DNA of 64,000 nucleotides from Phytophthora colocasiae (GCA_018806915.1 JAGKQI010000043.1:1-64000); one strand, 5' to 3'; shown: positions 42,381-52,999, counted from the stretch's first letter. Translations and numbers: made by a program. The notes: generated from the letters alone by a model not told the origin.

Positions 42381-44279
42381 TCAATCTCGTGCTGTACGCC
42401 CTTGTCCTTCGGAAGCTCCGAAGGAATCTCGTCCGGGAGTACATCCTTGTACTCCCGCGTAGTAGGGACTCGACCTCAACGAGTCCCAACTCTGCTCTTC
42501 GAAGCGCTGCTTCTTAGTCTTCGCACTGAGGGAGTCATCACCCTCAGTGATCCCATCGACGACGAGCTGCTTCAGCTCTTCGGCTTCGCGATCCACTCTC
42601 TCGATATCCGAGAGAATGCAAATTTGTTCGATGCGTCCATCGTACAAGTCTCGCGCGAAGCGCTTCCAACTCATCGTTGGAAGTGCGGTCAACGCCGACG
42701 CACTCGTCGGCGGATTCTCCAACCGCATCCTCTGGTACTGTAACCCAGTACCAGTACGTGTCAAGACGTTCAACGTCTCGACACTCGGTGTCTGCACTGC
42801 AGATACACCCGTCTCAGTCCCGGACTGAGACTCGCGCAGCTCCCTGAGCTTGCGCCGCGAAGATCTACCATGGAGCCCGGCTCCAGGTGCTCCACGTCCA
42901 AGGCATCGCACCTTGGACGGGACGTTATCGCAATCGTCAGCGGATTCCTTCCGCTGACTCGCACTATCAAGCCCTGCTTGAGTGCCGCTCATCGCGTGCA
43001 GCGCTGCTGCACGTGAGCACGCAGGTTGTTCGGGTGCTGGGCGTTTGCAACCGCCAGCACCTCCTGCCGCGCAGTCGGTTCCCTGAACCGCTGCGCCTCC
43101 ATCCGCTCCCGGAGCGGATGAAGCAACCGCATCGTCGACTCCCGGAGTCGACGTGCTCTCGCTAGCTTCCTGCGCTAGCGAGTGTTCGCTTGTACACATA
43201 TCATCCGTTCCCAGAGCGGATGTACGATCGCTAGTTCCCGGAACTAGCAGCGACTGTTCGCCTATACACGTCTCATCAGCTCCCGGAGCTGATGCACGAT
43301 CGCTAGTTCCCAGAACTAGCGGCGACGCGCCAGTGGCGTCAGCTCCCAGAGCTGACGCACGCCTTTCGGTTCCCCGAATTTTATTTGCTTCGTCAACTCC
43401 CAGAGTTGACGCGACGTCGTCGGCGCGACCCTTGGAGGCTTGAACTACCTCCAAGGATACCGGTAATACCGGTATTTTACCTTCTCTCAGGTGAATCGCA
43501 TTCACCTGACCATCACTCATGTGACAAACATCATTCAGATGTTTACGCGTCAGGTGATTCACATTCACCTGACCATCACTCATGTGACCGCGACCCTTCG
43601 GCTCAGATTTCTGAGTCGACACACATTTTCTCACAACGACTCCCGGAGTCGTTGATGGTCGCCGGCGGCGATCGGAGGCAGCGGCGGCCGCTGCTGCCTC
43701 AACTGGGATTCATGCACCGGCCGGTGCATGTGCAGCACTGACAGGGCCATCGCTCTCTGTCGCGCATGTGTTGTTGAAGCGTACGAGCGTACGCTTCTCC
43801 CAGTTGATCACCGGGTCATGCCGTGCAAGCCACGGCATGCCTAATACCAAGTCAAACTTATCGTCTAGATCCAAGACGATAAGATCTTCTACAAACGTCC
43901 TTCGTTTGTAAGAGAAGCGCACACGGACTACGCGCTTCTCAGTCCTCACGGTGGCACCTGTTGCCAACCGCACCTCCAACACGCCGCGAGGCGTGTCGGC
44001 CTCTTCGAAGTCAAGCCTTCGAAGACTTCCCTGTCGAACAAAGTTGTTCGACGCGCCCGAGTCCTCTAGGGCACGAAGAGAGTTCGCTCTCTTCAACATC
44101 ACGTTCAGGATGACAAGGTTTGGCTTGTCATCTTGCAGCTTACAGCGAGAAACCTTCTCGCTGGGGGCAGCAGTCCTCATCGTCGCGTGTCCAAGCTCGA
44201 CACGCGAGACTGCATCACCAGTAGGACGCCCCGCGCCTACTGGTCCTTGGCGTTTTTTGAACGCCCGCCCGCTGTGCAC
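42381..44279 (-). pseudogene. Family A protease and linker
   Basis: The frame begins in the -1 overlap with gag (44279) and has an aspartic-protease core: LRALEDSGASNNFVRQGS with DSGA, and DLVLGMPWLARHDPVINW. A TGA near 43709 arises from a 3-base deletion relative to copy 2. Beyond it, in the same frame (43634-42381), lies a Ser/Gly/Ala-rich linker of repeated short units around SALGAD/SAPGAD. A frame change near 42470 separates it from the HEIDLVPGTKYCVTRQWP-type start of RT, which is in another frame. Confidence 0.75.
44219..44258 (-). promoter_or_regulatory. Predicted -1 frameshift signal, family A full element
   Basis: Same elements as at 29934-29973, read on the minus strand: A_AAA_AAC in gag phase, 7-base spacer, 9-bp stem ACCAGTAGG/CCTACTGGT with a 10-base loop. 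The loop differs by one base from copy 2, the stem by none. Confidence 0.7.
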
Positions 44280-45187
44280 TCGCGTGCATAGTGACCGATG
44301 TTACTACACTTGTAACATCGAACCTTGCCGTATCTACGCTGCTGTTGACCAGCCGTCGTAGCACTCGAGAGGTCCATAGGTTCCGGACCTCCCGTCTTCA
44401 CAACAGGACGCGCCGGCTTCGGCGCGTTCGCATGGAGTTTAGCTTGACGCCGGCTAAACTCCTCTTGCATTGCAAGGCTGATCGCCTCCTCGAGAGTATT
44501 CGGATACTCTCGGAAGAGATATGTTTTGACGGGACCATCTCGTAGTCCCTTCATGAGCGTGACGACCTTGGTCGCCTCGTCGATCGGGTTGGCCACTATG
44601 TTCGATACCAAGTATCGAGCACGCTGGGCAAAGGTGTGAACATCATCCTTGCCCTGCTGCAGATCGAGAAACTCCGCTCTCGATCTGAACTCGTTCTTCG
44701 GAGGCTCAAACGCAAGTTTGAGTTCCTCCTTGAACATCTTATACGTGCTGAAGCACGTAGGATCCGAGAGTTGGCGCCCATAGGCCCAACTCCTCGCACG
44801 TCCGCCAAGACATGACATGGCGAACGCGACCTTCGACATCGGATCGACAAGTCACTGAAGGAGGGTCTCGTCCTCCTTCCCCGCGTAGGTACTCACGTGG
44901 AGTTTCAACGACTCCACGCGTGGCTTAGGGGAAGCCACCGAGGCAGCAACATCTCGTTGCTCCTTAACAATGTACCCCAGAGCAACACCGTGTTGCTCTG
45001 TCGGCGATAGCGTACGAAGCATCGTCGCTACCGCTGCCTCTCCAATGACTTGTGAAAGTCTTTGGAGAGCTTCCCACTCTGGATCTGACAGGTGGGCACA
45101 GTCCGTGCGCGTCACGGACATGTGAGGGGTCCCAGTGGATCCCTCATCCATTGGGGAGTTCTCTACCCCGCGTTCGTATGACTCCAT
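44237..45187 (-). pseudogene. Family A gag with an internal TGA
   Basis: The ATG at 45187 (MESYERGVENSPMDEGSTGT) leads to a TGA at 44854-44852; the same frame resumes at once with VDPMSKVAFAMSCLGGRAR and continues through the Gag core (FRSRAEFLDLQQGKDDVHTF) to a zinc knuckle CYKCSNIGHYARECTAG and the stop at 44237. Compared with family D, about ten residues around RWFCEIDIAI are missing at the TGA. Copy 2 has the same TGA, so the change predates at least one transposition. Confidence 0.75.
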
Positions 45188-45236
45188 ACGAACGAACAGC
45201 AGTCGGTCGTGGGACGGACTACAAAGTGCTACCAGG

Positions 45237-45696
45237 TGTAATGGGTCTACCTAGACCTATTAGATGGCGTACACGTGCGCTTACGTGTATGAGGAAGCGT
45301 GCAATTAGAATAGACTTAATTTAAGTATACTTATTTAAATAAGTATAATTAAATCAAATATAACTAAATTAAACTGCAAAATACCGTAAAATGAGAACTG
45401 TTATTGAATTTGGCATAAGCCAATTATGGACCTCCTAAAACTGTTTGTTATCTATTTCTAAAGGGTCTGCCAACGTGTGGTTGGCAGAAACTCTGCTCAG
45501 TGATTGGTAGAAATCCGTTACTTTCTACCAATAATATGCATAAATGCACACGAACCATCCAATAATGAGGTTCGCCCATGTATCCATTGGTGTGTACAGC
45601 ACACCAAGGTCTGAGGCCCATTTCCAACCTCTAACAGTTATCCTAACTGTTAGAGTTACAAGTGGTACAACCACTTGTACGTGTAACCCCGTTACA
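45237..45696 (-). repeat. Family A 5' LTR
   Basis: 460 bp; minus-strand ends TGTAACGGGGTTACA and CCATTACA. Followed after two bases by the primer-binding site. Confidence 0.9.
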
Positions 45697-46414
45697 GAGT
45701 TCGCTCGTACCCGGTTCCTTTTGTCCAAGTTAACGGAGAAGGCCAAGGCTTGTAGCCGACCCCTCCTGCTTTACGACGATGGAGTCGCTGAAGAGCGATC
45801 TCCGCCTGGCCTTTGAGCCCCCTCAAGACGAGCGTGTTCAACGCTCGGCGTTCCTCTCGCTAAAGCAGGGACGGATGTCCATGCTCGAGTACATCCAACG
45901 GGCTCGTCACTTGGTGTCGTGCATCACGACAAATCCGGTGGACATGGCGACTCAAGTCCATGTCTTTATCTCTGGCATGAACGCTGGTTACCAGCGCTTC
46001 TATCTGACTTGGAAGACGCCCGACTCGCTGGAGGAAGCGTTTGAGACAGCGCTGCGAGAAGACTACAGCGTGTCCGCCTCCGAGGCATTCTCTCTCACCA
46101 GACCTCCAACTACGGAGCCCGAGCCGATGGAGATTAACGCCATCCAAGATTATCGTGGTCGTCGGCGTGACAGCTCGCCGACGACATCTGCTCGTCCAGC
46201 TCCGAATACTGGTCGCGGTTCACGCCCTCTTCGATGCTTCCGCTGTCGGAAACTCGGACACTGCGCGGTTGTGTGCCGCGCCCCTGCTCCGGTATTCGCA
46301 CACGTTGTTGCCGACGATGCGGATGATATGGTCGCCGACCCAAAAAACGGCGACAACTATTAGGTGTGGATGTGATGAGGAAGACGGATCTCTGGTGGCG
46401 GATCCTCCCCCCCT

Positions 46415-49400
46415 GTGCTTCATGCGCAATTCTTTGCCACCAACTCCGGCAGTGACCCGAGACTGATCATCCTCAGTATACACGTCAATGGCGCGAAGCG
46501 TCCGCTTCGCGCCCTGCTGATTCAGGCACGACGAACAACTTCGTTCGCGCCGAGAGTTTGTCGGTGTTACCGGCGGACACGCGAGTTAGGGACGGCCCCG
46601 GCCACATGTTTGTAAAGTATGCTGACGGGAAGCCGCGGCGTGTCCCGCGGCGTTCTGCCACCTTCTCTTACGAGTTCGACGGTTTCCATGGGTCCGATGA
46701 CTTTCTGGTGATCGAGTTGAGCGGATACTTCGACTGTGTCTTCGGTATCCCGTGGCTTGCTCGTCACCAGCCTCATATTGACGGGTTGTCTCGAACTGTC
46801 CGTCCGCGCGACATTGATGTGAATGCGGTATTGACATCTCTGCGCGGGACGCCAAACCGATGGCCGCACGTTGCAGTCATGGACCCCAACTCCATGACTC
46901 CCGCTGTATCCGAAGTGAGCGATGGACCTTCGGGTGCTCGCGAGCCTGTGACGTGTGCCGGTCTTGAGCAGGTGACTCAAGACATGTCTGACGTGGTCGA
47001 GCATGAGTTCCCACGTCCCGATGAGCAGCGGCTCTCGGCAGCAGACAACACCGTGGTAGAACAGGGGTTCCCACGTCCCGATGAGCAGCGGCTCTCGGCA
47101 ACAGACAACACCGTGGTCGAACAGGGGTTCCCACGCCCGGATGAGCAGCGGCTCTCCGTTGACGATGAACAAGAAGATGCGGTTGAGCGTGGTCTCCCAC
47201 GCGCGGTCGAGCAGGGGCCCCCGCATGTGGTTGAGCAGGGGCTCCCTGATAGAATCGACGCCGATGTCGTGTCCCGGCGTCTGAGTACAGCAGACTCGGT
47301 CGAGCGTGGTCTCCCACTGCCTGCTACGGAAGATTTCATCCGGCCAGTCCGTCGCCGCGGTCGCCGCCAGCCCCGGCGACCCCGCGCTCCTCCAAATGAG
47401 TCAGACGCGTCTGACTCCGAGGTTATCTCCGTTCTGATGGGGGATGACGCGGCATCGATCCCGAAAATGCTCAACGTCGAGGTCGCACGCCCGCCGTGCG
47501 ATGCGTCTGAGATCACTAAGTTGCCTGGCCTGTCTTGGAAACACTTTCTCCGCGACTTAAAACATGGTGAGATCGAGCAGGTTTGCATGATCGTCGCGGA
47601 CAACACCGCGACGATCGCGGCTGTCGATGTAGATGCTGGTGACCCAGCGTCCAATACCCGGGAACGCCCGAAAGGTGCTGAGCCTAAGTCCGCCCGCGAG
47701 GCTCGCTAGTTGGCTCAGCCGTTGCCGGCACTCGAAGCCGCCGGCAACCCAGTCGCCCCACTGGTTCGCGAGTTCATCGACATCTTCCCTGACAAGGTGC
47801 CAGCCGCCCTTCCACCAGACCGCGGAGTTCGGCACGAGATCGACCTCGTGCCTAGTGCGAAGTACTGCGTGACGAGGCAGTGGCCGCTTCCCCGTGATCA
47901 AGTCGAAGCAATCGACGCCTTCTTCGAGGGTCGCCGACAAGCCGGCCACGTCCGTGAGAGTTTGTCCCCGCACTCCAGTCCGACATTCTGCGTGAAGAAA
48001 GCAACCAGTGGATGGCGGATCGTCCACGCCTTCAATAAGCTCAACGATGCCACCATCCCGGCGCAGACGCCGATCCCGAGGAAAGACATGGTGCTCGACA
48101 CCATGTCGGGTAGCACCAAATACAGTGCGATTGATCTGATGGACGGCTTCTATCAGATCTTGATGCGGGAGGATGACGTACCGCTGACTGCAGCCAGCAA
48201 ACCCAGTGGAATGCTTTGGGAATGGCTTGTGATGCCACAGGGGCTGAAGAATGCTCCTGCTACCTTCAACCGCATGGTGTCAAACTTGCTCCGCCTGTAC
48301 CGAGACTTCGCGCCCAGCTACTTCGATGACATTTTCATCCACAGCCGTGCTGAACGAGGCTTGACGGACGTCGAGGTGCATCTGCAACACCTGCGGCAGG
48401 TGTTCGAAGTGATGCGAGAAAACAAGCTGTACGCCAACTTAAAGAAGTGTATCTTCTGCGCTCCCGAGATCCTAGTGCTCGGGAGCTACGTCAGCAAGGA
48501 AGGTGTCCGTGCTGACCCCGAGAAGATTGAAGCCATCTGCGCTTGGCCCGTGTCTCAGGATCAGAAGCAGCTCCGGCAGTGGTTGGGGCTCGCGACGTAT
48601 CTTCACCATTACTCGAAGAACTTCGCGCTGACCATCCAACCGCTGTCTCAGCTCCTGAAGGCAGACGCCATGTGGTCATGGCGCCCCGAGCACCAAACAG
48701 CCTTCGACGCGGTGAAGACGAGCTTGTCAACCGCGCCCGTCTTGATGCTCCCAGATCACTCCAAGCCGTTCTACGTTGTATGCGACGCGAGTGACTTCGC
48801 GATCGGCTGTGTCTTGATGCAGTTTGACGACGAGGGCCGCGAGCGAGTGGTGAGTTACCAGTCGCGCCAACTGAAGCAGGCGGAACGGAATTATTCGGTC
48901 CATGATAAAGAGCTGCTTGCCATGCGCTACGCACTCATCAAGTTCGGTGTGTATCTCCTAGGCGAGAAGTCCTTCGCAATCTACACAGATCACGCGTCGC
49001 TGAGGAAAGCGGTGAAGAGCCCCCACTTGTCCCAGCGCATGGCGCGCTGGTTATCGCTCTTCTCCGAGTACAATTTCGTCGTGCATTACAAACCGGGCAA
49101 GTCCAACATCCTCGCAGACGCGCTTTCACGCCGGCCGGATTACGTGCAGCGCGGTCGCCACGCAGTTGGTGACGAGGGTGATGACGACTGTGCCGCCTGT
49201 ACCGCCGAAAGCGTCGCTGCCGTTGAAGTCACAGCGACCACACCGCTACGCGACCTGATCGTCGACGCGTATAAAGACGACACGTCCTGTTCCGAGCTGA
49301 TCGACTTTCTGCGCAACCCCAGTGGCTCAGCCGAGCGCAAGCTGTCCTCACGAGCACGCGCTCGTGTCGGCCGCTATTCACTTGATGGCGCGCTGCTGAC

Positions 49401-49563
49401 GTACCGCGTCGACCAAGAAGATTGCCCCCGCGTAGTCGTCCCGCTTGACGACGACCTCCGAGCTCGGTTGATCCACGAATTCCATGACACCCCAACTGGC
49501 GGCCACCTCGGTCGCGAGAAGACCTTCGCGACTTTTATTGGCCACACATGTACAAGTGGGTGA
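46415..49563 (+). pseudogene. Family D protease, linker, RT and RNase H
   Basis: Protease starts in one frame and shifts inside its active site: one base is missing just before the codons for DSGTTNNFVR (46519 on). The long frame 46558-47709 has DCVFGIPWLARHQPHIDG and a Pro/Glu-rich linker containing 20-residue repeats, then a TAG at 47707-47709. The same frame reopens to 49563 with RT (HEIDLVPSAKYCVTRQWPLP, YSAIDLMDGFYQI with motif A Asp intact, SYFDDIFIHS) and RNase H (YVVCDASDFAIGC, IYTDHASLRKA, ADALSRRPDY). A frame change near 49535 leads into integrase. Confidence 0.8.
47008..47160 (+). repeat. 60-bp tandem repeat in the family D linker
   Basis: Two full units and a partial third (47008, 47068, 47128) encode FPRPDEQRLSAADNTVVEQG in phase. 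Further diverged echoes (VERGLPRAVEQG, VERGLPLP) continue to about 47320. The period is 20 codons, so copy-number change would keep the frame. Confidence 0.8.
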
Positions 49564-49571
49564 GGAAGTGA

Positions 49572-51240
49572 GTGCGCTCGTGTGAAGCGTGCCAGCGCGT
49601 GAAACCGGCTCCATCAAAGCAGGCCCCGCTCCGACCGCTCCCAGTCGCCACTGATGCGTGGCTGTCTGTGAGCATGGACTTTGTCTTCGGCCTACCTCGA
49701 GATATTCGAGGTCGTACGGGTATTCTGGTCTTCGTCGACCGCTTCAGTAAGATGGTTCATCTCACTCCGGTAGCAGCCTCGATCACTGCGCAACAGTCTG
49801 CCGCGCTCTCCGTCGACGTGGTGTATCGCCACCACGGTCTTCCGTCCTCGATTGTGTCGGACAGGGACCCTCGATTCATGTCCGCCTTCTGGAGGGAGCT
49901 CTTCAAGCTGTTGGAGACGCGGCTGAGTATGTCCGCCGCGTCGCATCCAGAGACGGACGGCCAAACCGAGCGCGCTAACCGAGTCGTCGAAGATGTACTA
50001 CGCAGCTTTGCCACGTCGTTTAAGTCATGGAGCTCTTTCCTGCCGATGGTGGAGTTCGCCATCAATAATGCCGTGCACGCGTCAACTGGCTTGACGCCGT
50101 TCTTCGTAAACTTCGGCCGTCATCCGCGCGTTCCGGCGCTCCTTGGGCTGGAGCGCCCCCTTCCAGTCCAACTGTCAGAGAATCACGACGCTGCAGCTGC
50201 CACCCCCACTGGTGGTGCCTCCGTCGCGACGCACGAGATGGCCGCTGACCCGAATGTGAAAGCGGTGAGCACGAGGTCTTCCACGCGGATCCCAAGTCAG
50301 CGTCCTCTTACACGGGCCGCCGCGCGAGCGGCGACTGCTTCTCCACGGGACGTTGCCGCTTGGACCAGTCGGACGCGAATTAACCCGCGCCCACGTCGCG
50401 CAGCCGAGCTTCACGCTGCCCCCGATCCGGTCGCGCCTACTGAGCCACCGCCAGCAAACTTTGCGCCCAACGCGGCGCCGCAGCGAAGCGACGCAGCGGC
50501 TGTCCACGAGTTCGTGCAACAACGCGAGTCAATTGTCCGCTACGTCCGCGATGCAATTGCTGCAGCCGTCGATCGCCAGAAGGAGAATGCCGACCGCAGC
50601 GGACGCCGTAACGTGGAAACATTCCACGTTGGAGACCAAGTCCTATTATCTACCAATGGGATCTCCCCAACGCTCGTCACGAACTTAGGCGCGAGCAAGC
50701 TCGCGCCGCGATTTATTGGACCGTTCAAGGTGTTGAAAGTTATTGGAGATGCTTACCGGCTACAGCTACCACCTACAATCAAGATACACCCTACGTTTTA
50801 CGTCGGTAGACTTCGCCGCTACCGTCCCGCATCGTTGCCTATCAACGGTAGTCCGGTCCCGGTCCAAGCTGCACCTACTGCTGGTTCAACTGACGCCACA
50901 ACGCGGCGTTCTCCCGCTCCAGCTGGCCCACGCGACGCTCCAGCCAATCAAGACGCTGCGCGGCCGCAGCGTCCGGTCGTGTTTGCCCGCGATGGTCCGG
51001 CTCCTCTGGTCGATGCGGCGGGAATATCCGTCACATCGTCGACTCGGTTCTTCGGCACGACGACACTCGGTCTGGTCGACGCGGCCGCGGCCCTGGCCGC
51101 GGCGATACTAGTATCCCTGCGCACCGCCAGTACTTGATGCGTTGGGTGGGGACACTAGATGACAGCTGGGAGCCGAGGGCGGTGCTGCTTGCAGATGTTC
51201 CAGGTCTGGTTGACGCGTACGAGACGGGTCTTCAATCGGC
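49572..51240 (+). pseudogene. Family D integrase and chromodomain
   Basis: A TGA at 49569-49571 interrupts the HHCC finger just before SCEACQRVKP. The catalytic core follows: SMDFVFGLPRDIRGRTGILV, VFVDRFSKMVHLTP, SIVSDRDPRFMSAFWRELF and HPETDGQTERANRVVED. The C-terminal GPY/F-like part (LGASKLAPRFIGPFKVLKV, HPTFYVGRLRRY) is intact. The chromodomain is split: a frame ending at 51137, then DDSWEPRAVLLADVPGLVDA (51152-51215) in another. The minus-strand ORF at 51683-51108 overlaps this end. Confidence 0.8.
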
Positions 51241-51683
51241 TGCGGCAGCGAGCCGCCGCGAGCTTCATGCAACGCGCGTCGATAATGACCAATCCAGCTG
51301 CGCTCCTCCTCCGACAGCGGTGAATCCTCCAGGAAGCGGGACCACTCCCGCTCCGTCGGTCGCGGAAGCCCGTAATTGCGGCACTCCGCACATCCCTCCA
51401 GGTAATGGGCGTAGCAGCAGAGCCGATCTGCCGTCCACGACAACTGACAGACCCTCGCCGCCGTCCCCGTCACCGACAAGCGCCCGTGGGCCTCCTCACG
51501 AGCCTCGATCAGCCGGCGAAACTGCGGGCCCGTCTCAGTATTCCAGCGCAACACGAACGCAGTCCAAGCTTGGTCGAGTGAACGTTGGGTCACGGAGAGG
51601 GTCTCCGTGACGGGCTTGCTTCGGGTGCGGCGCCAGCGCGCGAACCAGGACGCCATCTCATCCTCGGGGAGTGGGTCTTGCAC
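51108..51683 (-). CDS. Antisense ORF of family D with a Cys cluster
   Basis: A 191-codon frame opposite to the element. It starts 122 bp inside the 3' LTR and overlaps the end of pol, the same place and direction as the antisense ORF of family A. It has a Trp-rich helix (RSLDQAWTAFVLRWNTETG, about residues 31-49), then C-x10-C-x7-C-x2-C (RLCCYAHYLEGCAEC near residues 89-103) followed by RPTEREWSRF, and a Pro-rich tail. Compared with the A product, W-x-AFV, the C-x7-C-x2-C spacing and R-x-TE line up. It has no stops although the sense pol around it is broken. It lacks the Ser-rich N-terminus and coiled coil of the A version. Confidence 0.55.
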   Translation of the reverse strand: MQDPLPEDEMASWFARWRRTRSKPVTETLSVTQRSLDQAWTAFVLRWNTETGPQFRRLIEAREEAHGRLSVTGTAARVCQLSWTADRLCCYAHYLEGCAECRNYGLPRPTEREWSRFLEDSPLSEEERSWIGHYRRALHEARGGSLPQPIEDPSRTRQPDLEHLQAAPPSAPSCHLVSPPNASSTGGAQGY

Positions 51684-51804
51684 GCCGCTGCAGTCGCGCA
51701 GCGGCCACCGAACAACGGTGTCTGCGAAGCTTGTGCGCGTCTTGTGGTCGTTGAAGTTTATGGCGGTGAATTTGACAGTGAGCTCTATCTTACGTGGGGA
51801 GTGG

Positions 51805-51958
51805 TGTGACGGGCTTCTGTCACACGGTCGCCGTGCACCACGGCGACCAATTAGATTAGCTTCTAAGTTGTTGGTTCACGGCGCCCGGGTCGGGCGCCAC
51901 GCAGACTGAATAAACCAGAGTTACATTTACCACAAACTAGGAGCACCGCCCCGTTAAA
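51805..51958 (+). repeat. Family D 3' LTR
   Basis: 154 bp, differing from the 5' LTR at about six positions, including the last dinucleotide (AA for CA). The GCTAA duplication follows at once. 51964-52480 beyond it is AT-rich with no gene. Confidence 0.8.
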
Positions 51959-52482
51959 GCTAAGTCAAGACCAGCACCCAGACTATATGACTTGTGTGTG
52001 TTGGTTGGAGATATTGGACGCGGTGGGAGGGTTCTCGAGGTAACCCCCCTCCTGAATCCAATGGGCGCATCGACAGCAACCAACTCGTTCAAAAGTACTC
52101 TTGAGAAAAGACGAAACCATCATAGTGTCGCATATTCATGTGACCTGCTGACTTGGTTGACTTTGTCGAAAAAATGTGGCTATAACTCAATTATTTATTG
52201 GCTTAAATGAAGGCCTCCAATCCGTATGACATTTTAGAAATGATCCCCGCGCTGAGACAGAAGAAGTTTTGACGCAGACGACGATCACCAGCTACTTTCA
52301 GAGTCAAAACTGACTGCTGGGTTGGTGTATCACGTGTGAAGTTTGGGAGTTATCATTTTTACCCCATACATTTTACTAACCACCAACTCGGTGGAAAGAC
52401 TTCGTATCACCTATAACAGGATATATCGTTGTACAATAATCATTTAGTACAGGTTTATATCCTGATATCACAAAATATACTA

Positions 52483-52727
52483 CAGTGCGCGCCAAGTTCT
52501 TATGAACACCCACACTTTTGCTCATAACTCGCTCAATTGAGCTGCGGCTGCTCGTCCGCACGGCCATCAAGGGGCAGCTCTCGGCCAAGCAGCTTCAGCT
52601 GGAGCTGAAGCTGTCGGCATCGCTTCGCACGATTCAGCGTGTGCATTCCGGTGTCGACTGGCTTGCTTATTCTAAGATGGACAACACGCTGTCCCTGTCG
52701 GCCGAGGTACAGAATTGAACCGTCACA
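52483..52727 (+). pseudogene. Tc1-like element left end and transposase N-terminus
   Basis: After TA at 52481-52482 comes CAGTGCGCGCCAAGTTCTTA, the Tc1 terminal repeat, then a frame reading SIELRLLVRTAIKGQLSAKQ and LSASLRTIQRVHSGVDWL, the helix-turn-helix start of a Tc1 transposase. It is cut at about 52705, just before a second copy of the terminal repeat. Confidence 0.65.
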
Positions 52728-52999
52728 TACAGTGCGCGCCAAGTTCTTATGAACACCCACACTTTTGCTCATAACTCGCTCAATTTTGCGAGCTCTGCGA
52801 TGCTGCTTAGATATGTTATTCTCCTAGTAGAAACACGCGTGAGGGTTGTTTTAACGTTCCACAAAGAGCGTTTTAAGAGGTAGCTACCATACAAGTGACC
52901 ACACTTGCAATCATGACCATTATATGAACACTCATCAACTATACAAAACACAAGTCAAATGCAACGAAATGATAGTTTCATTAGTATTCGGTTACCATG

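Larger units (their letters stand above)
37437..45696 (-). mobile_element. Full-length Ty3/Gypsy chromovirus, family A
   Basis: 8260 bp bounded by LTRs of 459 bp (37437-37895) and 460 bp (45237-45696) that differ at about four positions, flanked by the 5-bp duplication GAGTT (37432-37436 and 45697-45701). On the minus strand: 5' LTR, primer-binding site TGGTAGCACTTTGTAG from 45234, gag, protease in the -1 frame, linker, RT-RNase H-integrase-chromodomain, then a purine tract (CGGGGGGATGG, 37906-37896) and 3' LTR. A 515-codon ORF on the opposite strand lies between pol and the 3' LTR. It is inserted in the gag of family D. Confidence 0.9.
37098..46363 (+). pseudogene. Family D gag, split by the family A insertion
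   Basis: The ATG at 37098 begins MNDASYFTKGAGAAFEHASF. A frame change near 37300 precedes QLNRWFCEIDIAIEARQLST (to 37436). The reading continues past the inner element at 45702 and through a frame change near 45770 into MESLKSDLRLAFEPPQDERV and YIQRARHLVSCITTNPVDMA, the Gag core. A zinc knuckle CFRCRKLGHCAVVCRAP lies at 46233-46283. The TAG at 46361 ends gag. An in-phase A_AAA_AAC at 46342-46348 would allow -1 frameshifting into the frame that carries the rest of pol. Confidence 0.7.
36911..51958 (+). mobile_element. Ty3/Gypsy element family D (interrupted by a family A element)
   Basis: Short LTRs of 154 bp (36911-37064 and 51805-51958), starting TGTGACGGGC, differ at about six positions. 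They are flanked by the 5-bp direct repeat GCTAA (36906-36910 and 51959-51963). The primer-binding site TGGTAGCACTTAGTAG starts at 37067 and a purine tract (GTGGGGAGTGG) ends at 51804. Without the inner element it would be about 6.8 kb. Gag, protease, RT, RNase H, integrase and chromodomain are all present but carry several lesions, so it is full-length but inactive. Confidence 0.85.

Noticed and set aside
47008..47160. CRISPR-like repeat array
   Set aside because: The repeats are contiguous and in phase with the coding frame, with no spacers, and the genome is eukaryotic.
46567..47654. Minus-strand frames of 219 and 225 codons opposite the family D linker
   Set aside because: They mirror the 60-bp tandem repeat on the other strand; composition is repetitive and they are not at the position of the antisense ORFs.
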